Below, one piece after another: positions 5,231-11,820 of a stretch of 11,820 bases of DNA (position 1 is the first letter of the stretch; each line of letters opens with the position of its first letter). The position numbers were made by a program, and so were the translations under genes. This stretch comes from Alistipes sp. CAG:268 (lineage in GTDB: Bacteria > Bacteroidota > Bacteroidia > Bacteroidales > Rikenellaceae), in contig FR892002.1 in the NCBI GenBank assembly GCA_000434235.1, positions 9,285-21,104 on the forward strand, read 5' to 3'. The notes beneath the pieces are model-generated. The model ran no database searches. It was given only the letters and a program-made list of their open reading frames with translations, and had not been told where the DNA came from.

Positions 5231-8200
5231 ATACACTGGTAAAATACTTTCTGAAGAACAAGGCGGTGACCTGGCTGCTGCTCGTGCTGGTGCTCTTCGG
5301 CGGCCTCTTCTCCTATACGCACATGGGCAAACTCGAGGATGCCCCCTTCACCATCAAGCAGGCGCTGGTCATGACGCCCTATCCCGGCGCATCGCCCGAA
5401 GAGGTGCGCAACGAGGTCACGGACCTGCTGGAGGAGTCGATCCAGTCGCTCGACGAACTCTATTACCTGAAGAGCGAGAACCGCGTCGGCATGTCGAAGA
5501 TCACGGTCTACGTCAAGAAGGAGGTGCGTGCCGACGAGATGCAGCAGCTGTGGGACAAGCTGCGGCGGAAGGTCGCCGATGTCCAGGGCCGTCTGCCCGA
5601 CGGGGCGGGCCCGTCGGTGGTGAACGACGACTTCGGCGACGTGCTCGGGGTCTTCTACGGACTGACGGGCGAGGGCCATACCTGGCGCGAGCTGGACGAC
5701 GAGGCCAAGCGCCTCAAGGACGAACTGCTGACGGTGAAGGATGTCGCGCGCGTGGAGATTTGGGGGTCGCAGCATCCTACGGTCGAGGTCACGGTGCCTC
5801 CGGCTCTCCTGACCCGCAGCGGGCTGACCTCCGCGGACATCGCCCGGGCCTTCGCCGAGCAGAACCGCGTGGTCGATGCCGGGGCGTTGGAGACCGGGGA
5901 GAGCCGGCTGAGGATCGAATCGACCGGTACGTTCCGTTCGCTGGACGACATCCGGCAGATGACGATCACCTCGCCGTCGGGTGAGCACTTCCGGCTGGGG
6001 GATATCGCCCGCGTCGAGGAGAGCTATGCCCGTCCGGCCTCGAACCTCATGCGCATCGACGGACGTCCGGCCCTGGGCGTGGCCGTCGCCACGGTCTCGA
6101 CGGGCAACGTCGTGGAGATGGCCCGGGCGGTGGCCGACCGCATCGACTCCTTTGCCGCGACCCTGCCCGAGGGTTATGCCCTCCATCCGATCTACGATCA
6201 GGGCCACGAATCCGAGGTGGCCAACCGCGGTTTCGTCTGGAACCTCGTGATTTCGGTGCTGACGGTTGTCGCCATCCTGCTCTTCTTCATCGGCCTGCGC
6301 AACGGCCTGCTGATCGGCAGCGGACTGATCTTTTCGATCTTCGCCACGCTGATGGTCATGCAGGTTGAGGGGGTCGCCCTGCAGCGCATGTCGCTCGCGG
6401 CGATCATCATCGCCATGGGTATGCTGGTGGACAATGCCATCGTCGTCTCGGATTCGGCGCTCGTCGCCATGCAGCGCGGCATGCGCAAGCGGGTGGCCAT
6501 CCTCAGGGCCTGTTCCTCGACGGCTCTCCCGCTGCTGGCTGCGACGGTGATCGCCATCCTGACCTTCCTGCCGATCTACTATTCGCCCCACATCACCGGC
6601 GAACTGCTCTCGTCGCTGGTCGTCGTGATCGGCGTGTCGCTGATGTTCAGCTGGGTCTTCGCCCTGACACAGACCCCCTTCTTCATCCAGGAGTTCGTGC
6701 CGCGCCCGCGTCCCGGGCAGACCGTTGCAGACCCTTACGGGGGACGGCTCTACGACGCCTTCCGCTCGTCGCTGCGTGCGGTCATCCGCCGCAAGTATGC
6801 CGTTGTCGGGGGACTGCTGCTGCTTCTGGCACTCTCGGCGTGGAGTTTCCGCTTCATCCCGAAGGTCTTCACACCGTCGCTCGACAAGCCCTACTTTACG
6901 GTGGACCTGTGGATGCCCGAGGGAACGCGCATCGAGCGGACCGACGTCGAGGCGTCGGATATCGCCGGCTGGATCGGCCGCTTCCCGGAGGTGGAGCAGG
7001 TTTCGGCCTTCGTCGGGCGCACCCCGCCGCGCTACTACCTTTCGAATGCCTCGTTCGGTCCGCAGCCCAACTTCGCGCAGCTGCTGGTCAAATGCAGCTC
7101 GTCGGCCGAGGCCCGGGCACTGCAGGAGTTCCTGCAGGACTCGGTGCGCCGCCGCTTTCCCGAGCCGCTGGTCAAGGTCAATCGCTTCGAGCTCAACACG
7201 CAGCCCGAGGCGCTGATCGAAGCGCGTTTTCTGGGGCCCGACCCGGCGGTGCTCGACTCGCTGGTGGGCGAGGCCGTGGCCGTCATGCGCCGCAATCCGA
7301 AGGTGGCCGACGCCCGCAACGAGTGGGGCAACATGGCGATGATGATCCGCCCGGACTATGACGCCGTGCGGGCCGGGGCGATGGGCATCACGAAGGCCCG
7401 GATGATGGAGTCGGTCCGTGCCTCGGGCGACGGCCTTCCGGTCGGAGTCTACCGCGACGAGGAGGACCGTGTGCCGGTGCTGCTCCGCACGCCGTCCGAA
7501 GGTCTGACCGACCTCGGAACGCTCTCCGTCTGGAACGGCGGCCGCTCGGTGCCTCTCTCGCAGCTCACGCGCGGCATCGAAACCACGTGGGAGTATCCCC
7601 AGATCCGGACCTACAACCGTCAGCTCTCGATGGCGGCAATGTGCGGTGTCGTGCCCGGGGCGACGATGTCCGAGGTCCACGGCGAGATCCGCCGCGAGGT
7701 GGAGGCCATCCGCCTGCCCGAAGGCTATACCTTCTTCTGGGACTCGCAGTTCAAGGACCAGAGCGAGGCGATGGAGGCCCTGATGAAGTACTTCCCGCTG
7801 GCCTTCCTGGTGCTGGTCGTGATCCTCGTGGCGCTGTTCGGCAACTACCGCGAGCCGTTGATTATCCTTTGCGTGCTGCCCCTGTCGCTCATCGGCGTCG
7901 CGGTCGGGATGCTGCTCACGGGCTTTGACTTCGGTTTCTTCCCCATTGCCGGATGGCTGGGGCTGCTGGGCATGATCATCAAGAACGTCATCGTGCTCAT
8001 CGACGAGATCAATGCCCAGTACCGTTCGGGCGCCTCGCTCCAGCGGGCGATCGTCGAGGCCACGGTGGCCCGCACGCGGCCCGTGCTCATGGCCGCCATC
8101 ACGACCATCGCCGGCATGATCCCCCTGCTGTTCGACATCGCCTTCGGGGGAATGGCTGCTACGATCATCTTCGGCCTGACCTTCGCCACGGGGCTCACGC

Positions 8201-8253
8201 TCTTCGTGACTCCGGTACTCTACGCCCTTTTCTACCACGTAAAAATCCGATGA
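5227..8253 (+). CDS. RND efflux pump, inner membrane permease (AcrB/HAE-like)
   Basis: A 1008-residue proton-driven RND transporter with the standard duplicated layout: TM1 near 12-31, a first periplasmic loop (KLEDAPFTIKQALVMTPYPG onward) up to about 333, TM2-6, TM7 near 525-545, a second large loop, and TM8-12 ending at 1008. The proton-relay region of TM4 reads GMLVDN, giving Asp402 and Asn403 where AcrB has Asp407-Asp408. TM10 keeps Lys919 (LLGMIIKNVIVLID), matching AcrB Lys940. In TM11 Arg949 is kept, while Ala956 stands where AcrB has Thr978. The family is clear; drug, lipid or other substrates are not. No heavy-metal (CzcA) signature is evident. It overlaps its neighbours on both sides by ATGA, with the TolC gene right after it, consistent with a complete tripartite system. 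Confidence 0.95.
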   Translation: MNTLVKYFLKNKAVTWLLLVLVLFGGLFSYTHMGKLEDAPFTIKQALVMTPYPGASPEEVRNEVTDLLEESIQSLDELYYLKSENRVGMSKITVYVKKEVRADEMQQLWDKLRRKVADVQGRLPDGAGPSVVNDDFGDVLGVFYGLTGEGHTWRELDDEAKRLKDELLTVKDVARVEIWGSQHPTVEVTVPPALLTRSGLTSADIARAFAEQNRVVDAGALETGESRLRIESTGTFRSLDDIRQMTITSPSGEHFRLGDIARVEESYARPASNLMRIDGRPALGVAVATVSTGNVVEMARAVADRIDSFAATLPEGYALHPIYDQGHESEVANRGFVWNLVISVLTVVAILLFFIGLRNGLLIGSGLIFSIFATLMVMQVEGVALQRMSLAAIIIAMGMLVDNAIVVSDSALVAMQRGMRKRVAILRACSSTALPLLAATVIAILTFLPIYYSPHITGELLSSLVVVIGVSLMFSWVFALTQTPFFIQEFVPRPRPGQTVADPYGGRLYDAFRSSLRAVIRRKYAVVGGLLLLLALSAWSFRFIPKVFTPSLDKPYFTVDLWMPEGTRIERTDVEASDIAGWIGRFPEVEQVSAFVGRTPPRYYLSNASFGPQPNFAQLLVKCSSSAEARALQEFLQDSVRRRFPEPLVKVNRFELNTQPEALIEARFLGPDPAVLDSLVGEAVAVMRRNPKVADARNEWGNMAMMIRPDYDAVRAGAMGITKARMMESVRASGDGLPVGVYRDEEDRVPVLLRTPSEGLTDLGTLSVWNGGRSVPLSQLTRGIETTWEYPQIRTYNRQLSMAAMCGVVPGATMSEVHGEIRREVEAIRLPEGYTFFWDSQFKDQSEAMEALMKYFPLAFLVLVVILVALFGNYREPLIILCVLPLSLIGVAVGMLLTGFDFGFFPIAGWLGLLGMIIKNVIVLIDEINAQYRSGASLQRAIVEATVARTRPVLMAAITTIAGMIPLLFDIAFGGMAATIIFGLTFATGLTLFVTPVLYALFYHVKIR

Positions 8254-9557
8254 CGATGAAGACTTTCCCGCTTGTGGCGCTCCTTTGCCTGCTTGCTGCC
8301 GTGCGCCCGGCCGCTGCCCAGCCGGCCGAAGATTCGCTGCTGGTGCGCTACCGCCGGATGGCGCTCGATTGTGACGACGATTTGAGGGCCGCCGCCAAAC
8401 ACATCGAAGCCAGTGCCGAACTGGAGCGTGCGGCGCGAGCCGAGCGGATTCCGACCCTCTCGGCCGGGGGTGATTTCCGCTATACGGGCAACCCGCTGAA
8501 GTATGCGGCCGAACTGCCCGGGGTAGGGCCGCTGATCCTCGAGGGGCAGAACTGGAAATACGGGGCTTCGGCCACCCTGGTGCAGCCGCTCTATACGGGC
8601 GGGCGGATCACCGGGGCGATCCGCATGGCCGAATCCGAGACCCGCATGAGCGAGGCCCGGCGCGAACTGCTCCGCACGGAGGTCTGCTATCGGGTCGATC
8701 TGCAGTACTGGACGACCGTGGCCCGCCGCGAACGGATGTCGGTGGCCGAAGATTACCTGCGTGCCGTGGCCGATCTGGAGCGGGTCGTCCGCGAACGGGT
8801 CGAGGCCGGCCTGTGCGACCGGCAGGAGCTGCTCACCGTGGAGGTCAAGCTCAACGAAGCCCGCTACCGGCTGCTGCAGGTGCGGAGCGACTTCGAGACG
8901 GGGCGCATGGCGCTCAATGCGCTTATCGGCAGTCCGCTCGATGCCGAGACCCCGGTCGGTACGTCACTTCCGGAGGTCGGGTCCGGAGCGTCGGGACTTT
9001 CGGCGGCGGCCCTGCACCCCGAAATTCGGCTGGCGCAGGAGCGGATCGTTTGGGAGCGGGGCAACCTGCAGTACGTTGATGCCCGGTATAAACCGCAGCT
9101 CGGTGTGGGGGCCAATGCGGGTTATTATGCCCCGGGATATGATTTCCGCCCCGACCTTTCGCCCAACTGGACGCTCTATGCGCAGCTCTCCGTGCCGATC
9201 TTCCAGGGTGGCAAGCGACGTCGTGAACGGAGTGCTGCCGAATACCGCATCGGTATGGCTGCCGATGCCCTGCACCGGGTGGAGACGGACCTCGATCTGG
9301 AGACCCGCACGGCCCGCACGGCCCTCGACGAAGCGCAGGAGCGGGTGGCGCTGGCCGCCTCGTCGCTGGAAAAGGCTGTCGAGAACGAACGCCGTGCCAC
9401 GGAGAAGTACGTGGAAGGGGCGATCTCGATCTCCGAAGTGATCGACGCGCAGCTCTATCGCCAGACGGCGCAGGAGAACCTTGTGTCGGCCAAGGAGGCG
9501 GCCCGGCTCCACTTTGCCGAGCTGCTGAAGGCCACGGACGGGTACCGGTTTCAATAA
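8250..9557 (+). CDS. TolC-family outer membrane efflux protein
   Basis: A 435-residue outer membrane factor. The start at 8250 overlaps the pump stop as ATGA and is followed at once by a signal peptide: MTMK, a hydrophobic core LVALLCLLAAV, and an AAA-Q cleavage site near residue 23. A second ATG at 8256 is an equally workable start. The longer open frame reaching back to 7953 lies over the pump gene and is not coding. The two OEP repeats are visible: long amphipathic helices around 40-65 and 120-200, the strand YGASATLVQPLYTGGRI (first half) and its counterpart YAQLSVPIFQGGKRRR (second half), then another helical hairpin to the C-terminus. It should form the trimeric exit duct for the RND pump. 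Only 33 bases separate it from the kinase gene. Confidence 0.93.
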   Translation: MTMKTFPLVALLCLLAAVRPAAAQPAEDSLLVRYRRMALDCDDDLRAAAKHIEASAELERAARAERIPTLSAGGDFRYTGNPLKYAAELPGVGPLILEGQNWKYGASATLVQPLYTGGRITGAIRMAESETRMSEARRELLRTEVCYRVDLQYWTTVARRERMSVAEDYLRAVADLERVVRERVEAGLCDRQELLTVEVKLNEARYRLLQVRSDFETGRMALNALIGSPLDAETPVGTSLPEVGSGASGLSAAALHPEIRLAQERIVWERGNLQYVDARYKPQLGVGANAGYYAPGYDFRPDLSPNWTLYAQLSVPIFQGGKRRRERSAAEYRIGMAADALHRVETDLDLETRTARTALDEAQERVALAASSLEKAVENERRATEKYVEGAISISEVIDAQLYRQTAQENLVSAKEAARLHFAELLKATDGYRFQ

Positions 9558-9564
9558 CTTTTCG

Positions 9565-9572
9565 TATCTTTA
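9565..9572 (+). promoter_or_regulatory. Possible weak -7 box ahead of the kinase gene
   Basis: TATCTTTA differs from TAnnTTTG only at the last base and lies 26 bases before the kinase ATG. It sits inside a short inverted repeat, TTTTCG (9559-9564)/CGAAAA (9579-9584). No -33 element is seen. It could drive separate expression of the two-component genes, but read-through from the efflux genes is just as likely. Confidence 0.3.
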
Positions 9573-9590
9573 GACGTCCGAAAACACCGC

Positions 9591-10628
9591 ATGATGCGTA
9601 CCGATCGAAAGAACAGATGGTTGTCCGCCTTGCTCTTCTCCGGGTTGGGGCTTTTTGCCTGGCTGCTGCTGGCCGGTTATACAAACCTTTCACCCGCGAC
9701 GGAGAATGTGTTGAAAACCCGTTGGGGTGCGATCTTCCTGATCGTGCTCTTCAACGCATTGGGCTTTCTGACGCTGCGCATCTCCGAGTGGCTTCATGTG
9801 CAGTATCAGCTCCATGCGCCCGGCAGGTGGAAGATCGTGCTGGCGGTTGCGGGGGTGCTGGGGATGTTCTTCCTGGTCGATTACGGATTTCTGGTCACGG
9901 GAAAGCTGTTGGCCGGATCGCGTCATCCTTTCGCCTTCCCGAACGGCGGGGTGCGGATGCTGGTCGTCGTCTGGCTGGTCGAACTGGCCGTACTGGGACT
10001 GCTGCTCGCCAACCGGGCCATGGCCCAGACGCTGCGTCTGCGGCAGCGGGCCGCCGAGTTGCAGCGCGAGAACAATACGGCCCGCTACACGGCCCTGCAA
10101 CAGCAACTCAACCCTCACTTTCTCTTCAACAGCCTCAATACGCTGATTGCCGAGATCGAGTACGATCCAGCGCGGGCCGTTTCGTTCACGCGGCGTCTCT
10201 CGGAGGTCTACCGTTATGTGCTGCAGGTGCAGAACCGTCCGCTGGTGACGCTCGGCGAGGAGCTGCGCTTTGCCGACGCCTTCCTTTATCTCCACCGGGT
10301 GCGGCTGGGCGACTGCCTCGGCTGCCGGACGGAGATCCCCGACGGAATGCATGAGTTCCGCCTGCCGCCGCTGACCCTGCAACTGCTCATCGAGAATGTC
10401 ATCAAGCACAACGCCATCACGGTGTCGCGCCCGCTCGAGATCACGATCTCGGCCTCGGAGGGGTGGCTGACGGTCTCGAATCCCGTCCGCCCCAAGCGCG
10501 GGGCGGAGTCCGGAGGTGTCGGACTGCAGAACCTCTCGAACCGTTGCCGGATCATGTTGGGACGCGGAATCGAGGTGAGCCGAACCGACGGATGTTTCAC
10601 CGTGAAAATACCCCTGAGCCATGAATAA
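9591..10628 (+). CDS. LytS/YehU-type sensor histidine kinase
   Basis: A 345-residue membrane kinase. Four hydrophobic segments (about 11-30, 46-62, 82-103, 122-141) form the membrane sensor, with no large periplasmic domain. A short charged helix (142-170) leads into the His_kinase (PF06580) block LQQQLNPHFLFNSLNTL, with phospho-acceptor His176. ATP-binding motifs follow: N-box LIENVIKHN (Asn269, Asn274) and G-box GGVGLQNLSNRC (about 308-319). The small membrane input suggests sensing of envelope or membrane state; the signal is unknown. An ATG-ATG start at 9591/9594 leaves the first Met ambiguous by one residue. Its end overlaps the response-regulator start by 8 bases, so the two form a cognate, translationally coupled pair. 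Co-transcription with the efflux genes upstream is likely. Confidence 0.92.
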   Translation: MMRTDRKNRWLSALLFSGLGLFAWLLLAGYTNLSPATENVLKTRWGAIFLIVLFNALGFLTLRISEWLHVQYQLHAPGRWKIVLAVAGVLGMFFLVDYGFLVTGKLLAGSRHPFAFPNGGVRMLVVVWLVELAVLGLLLANRAMAQTLRLRQRAAELQRENNTARYTALQQQLNPHFLFNSLNTLIAEIEYDPARAVSFTRRLSEVYRYVLQVQNRPLVTLGEELRFADAFLYLHRVRLGDCLGCRTEIPDGMHEFRLPPLTLQLLIENVIKHNAITVSRPLEITISASEGWLTVSNPVRPKRGAESGGVGLQNLSNRCRIMLGRGIEVSRTDGCFTVKIPLSHE

Positions 10629-11391
10629 ACTCCGTGTTGCCATCGTCGAGGACGAGGTCCCGGCCGCCCGGCTGCTCCGTACGCTCATTGCGCGCCTGCG
10701 CCCCGCCTGGGAGATCGAGGTGTTGCCCGGCAGCGTCGAGGAGGCCGTGCAGTGGTTCGCCGCGAACCGCCATCCCGACCTGCTGTTCCTCGACATCCAG
10801 CTTGCCGACGGCACTTCGTTCGAACTCCTCTCGCAGGCGCGTCCTTCGTCGGCCGTCGTCTTCACTACGGCCTACGACGAATATGCCGTGCGGGCGTTCA
10901 GCGTCAGCAGCATCGACTACATCCTCAAGCCTGTCGATGAGGAGCGCCTGGCCGAAGCCATCGCGCGTTATGAGGAGCTCCGGGGGCGGATGCTGCCGCC
11001 CGACGACTACCTCGAGACGCTGCTCGATGCCCTGCAGCGGCGAGAAAAGCGTTTCCGCACCCGGTTTCTGATTGCCGGGGTAGACCGTTTCCTCACGCTG
11101 CCGGTCGATGATGTGGCCTATTTCTACTCGGAGAACAAGGTGACGACGGCGGTGACCTTTGCCGGGCGGAACCATGTGGTGGACCTCCCGTTGAGCCGTC
11201 TCGAGGAGCAGCTCGATCCCGACCGCTTCTTCCGGGCCAACCGCCAGGTGCTGCTCTCGGTGGGGGCGATCGACCGCCTCGAGCCCTATTTCAACGGAAA
11301 GGTTTCGGTGACGGTGCACCCGCCCCACAAGGAGCGGATCACCGTGAGTGAGGAGCGGGTCCCGCTCTTCAAGGCCTGGTTGAACTATTGA
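10621..11391 (+). CDS. LytTR-family response regulator
   Basis: A 256-residue DNA-binding response regulator. The receiver domain (1-120) has the acidic pocket Glu10-Asp11, phospho-acceptor Asp58 in LLFLDIQLADG, Thr82/Thr83 and the conserved Lys103 in ILKPVDE. A linker rich in acidic and arginine residues leads to a LytTR DNA-binding domain (about 148-250), recognised by VDDVAYFYSENKVTTAV and DRFFRANRQVLLSV. It should be phosphorylated by the kinase encoded directly upstream. LytTR proteins bind paired direct repeats, and I could not assign such repeats with confidence in the window. The gene ends 19 bases before the convergent MarR gene, with no hairpin terminator in the gap. Confidence 0.93.
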   Translation: MNKLRVAIVEDEVPAARLLRTLIARLRPAWEIEVLPGSVEEAVQWFAANRHPDLLFLDIQLADGTSFELLSQARPSSAVVFTTAYDEYAVRAFSVSSIDYILKPVDEERLAEAIARYEELRGRMLPPDDYLETLLDALQRREKRFRTRFLIAGVDRFLTLPVDDVAYFYSENKVTTAVTFAGRNHVVDLPLSRLEEQLDPDRFFRANRQVLLSVGAIDRLEPYFNGKVSVTVHPPHKERITVSEERVPLFKAWLNY

Positions 11392-11410
11392 TCCGCTCTC
11401 CGGCCGACGG

Positions 11411-11776
11411 TCACCGCTTTTCGGCGAGGGTTTTGAGCTGCTCGAACAGCTCGCTGAAGCGGAGTTCTGACTGCATCATCGTCCGGGCCTTCTCCATCCC
11501 TTCTTCGGTCAGCGAGAAGAACATCTGCCGTTTGTCGTCGCGGTTGATGTCGCGGCGGATGTAGCCTTTGTTCTCGACGGCCGTGATGACCTTCGAGACC
11601 CGCGAGTTGGACAATCCGATGTATTCGCAGATCGAGCCGGCCGACTTGGCCTCCCCGCTCTTCAGGCAGCAGAGCAGCATGGCCTCGTTGATGGTGATGT
11701 CGTGTGCCTCGGCGAATGTCTTTTCGAATTGGTAGAGCGTTTTGTATATCTCCTTGATGATACAGATCGGTTCCAT
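11411..11776 (-). CDS. MarR-family winged-helix transcriptional regulator
   Basis: A 121-residue protein, somewhat shorter than the usual 140-150 of the family. It keeps the winged-helix core: INEAMLLCCLKSGEAKSAGSI (29-49), recognition helix LSNSRVSKVITAVENKGYI (55-73) and the beta-wing RRDINRDDKRQMFFSLTEEG (74-93), with the characteristic Asp-Lys-Arg turn. The terminal dimerisation helices are short. MarR proteins usually repress efflux or stress genes and are released by small ligands or oxidation; Cys36, Cys37 and Cys50 are present but form no recognised redox motif. It converges on the efflux and two-component run, so functional linkage is possible but not shown; it has its own promoter. 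Confidence 0.9.
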   Translation of the reverse strand: MEPICIIKEIYKTLYQFEKTFAEAHDITINEAMLLCCLKSGEAKSAGSICEYIGLSNSRVSKVITAVENKGYIRRDINRDDKRQMFFSLTEEGMEKARTMMQSELRFSELFEQLKTLAEKR

Positions 11777-11801
11777 GTTCCGCGGTTGGGTTATATCGCT
11801 G

Positions 11802-11809
11802 CAAAGATA
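11802..11809 (-). promoter_or_regulatory. -7 box of the MarR-type gene
   Basis: On the minus strand the bases read TATCTTTG, a full match to TAnnTTTG, 25 bases ahead of the ATG complement at 11774-11776. The -33 element would fall beyond the window edge at 11820, so the promoter is only half visible. Confidence 0.65.
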
Positions 11810-11820
11810 GGCGATTCGAC

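Noticed and set aside
5191..8238. A 1015-codon open frame on the minus strand opposite the RND pump gene
   Set aside because: Its translation is rich in His, Arg, Asp, Glu and Gln without domains or membrane segments, which is typical of the complement of a GC-rich codon-biased gene. The + strand frame is a full RND pump with all expected motifs.
7953..8249. N-terminal extension of the TolC-family protein by 99 codons
   Set aside because: This stretch overlaps the last transmembrane region of the pump gene in another frame, and the signal peptide begins only at 8250.

Overview
The window looks like chromosomal DNA of a GC-rich gut Bacteroidetes, most likely Alistipes or a close Rikenellaceae relative. 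Reading frames are GC-rich and intergenic gaps AT-richer. Starts generally lack strong Shine-Dalgarno sequences. Promoters fit the Bacteroidetes pattern (-7 TAnnTTTG, sometimes with a TTTG/TTG near -33). The first gene carries the residues described for the Alistipes sulfonolipid enzyme SulA. The genus is inferred from these traits, not proven.

Layout. (1) 1-1540: a short AT-rich leader with a perfect 8-bp dyad and a -7 box, then a PLP-dependent alpha-oxoamine synthase (194-1465) closed by a strong terminator. It resembles serine palmitoyltransferase but has Lys281, so I call it cysteate acyl-ACP transferase (SulA), the first committed step to capnine and sulfonolipids. (2) 1579-1752: a complete tRNA-Gly(GCC) unit with a near-ideal promoter, encoded CCA and a 15-bp-stem terminator. 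(3) 1859-3404: a divergent pair, a secreted DUF1349 protein (-) and a LuxR-type regulator with a PAS-like N-terminus (+). Their -7 boxes abut head to head as a perfect 16-bp palindrome. (4) 3579-11391: a compact six-gene run on the + strand: lipoprotein membrane-fusion protein, TetR repressor, RND pump, TolC-like outer membrane factor, LytS-type histidine kinase and LytTR response regulator. Most junctions are ATGA or short overlaps; only the TolC-kinase gap (33 nt) leaves room for an internal promoter. (5) 11411-11776: a convergent MarR-type regulator with its own -7 box at the window edge.

How they may work together. The fusion protein, pump and outer membrane factor would form one tripartite envelope efflux machine. 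The TetR gene lies between the fusion protein and the pump, and the only recognisable promoter of the run has its -7 box inside nested inverted repeats, an obvious candidate operator for that repressor. The LytS/LytTR pair at the 3' end suggests the operon also produces an envelope-sensing system. The MarR regulator faces the operon and may or may not belong to it. No mobile element, CRISPR array or clear sign of recent transfer is visible. The most specific biological signals are the SulA reassignment and the promoter/operator architectures.
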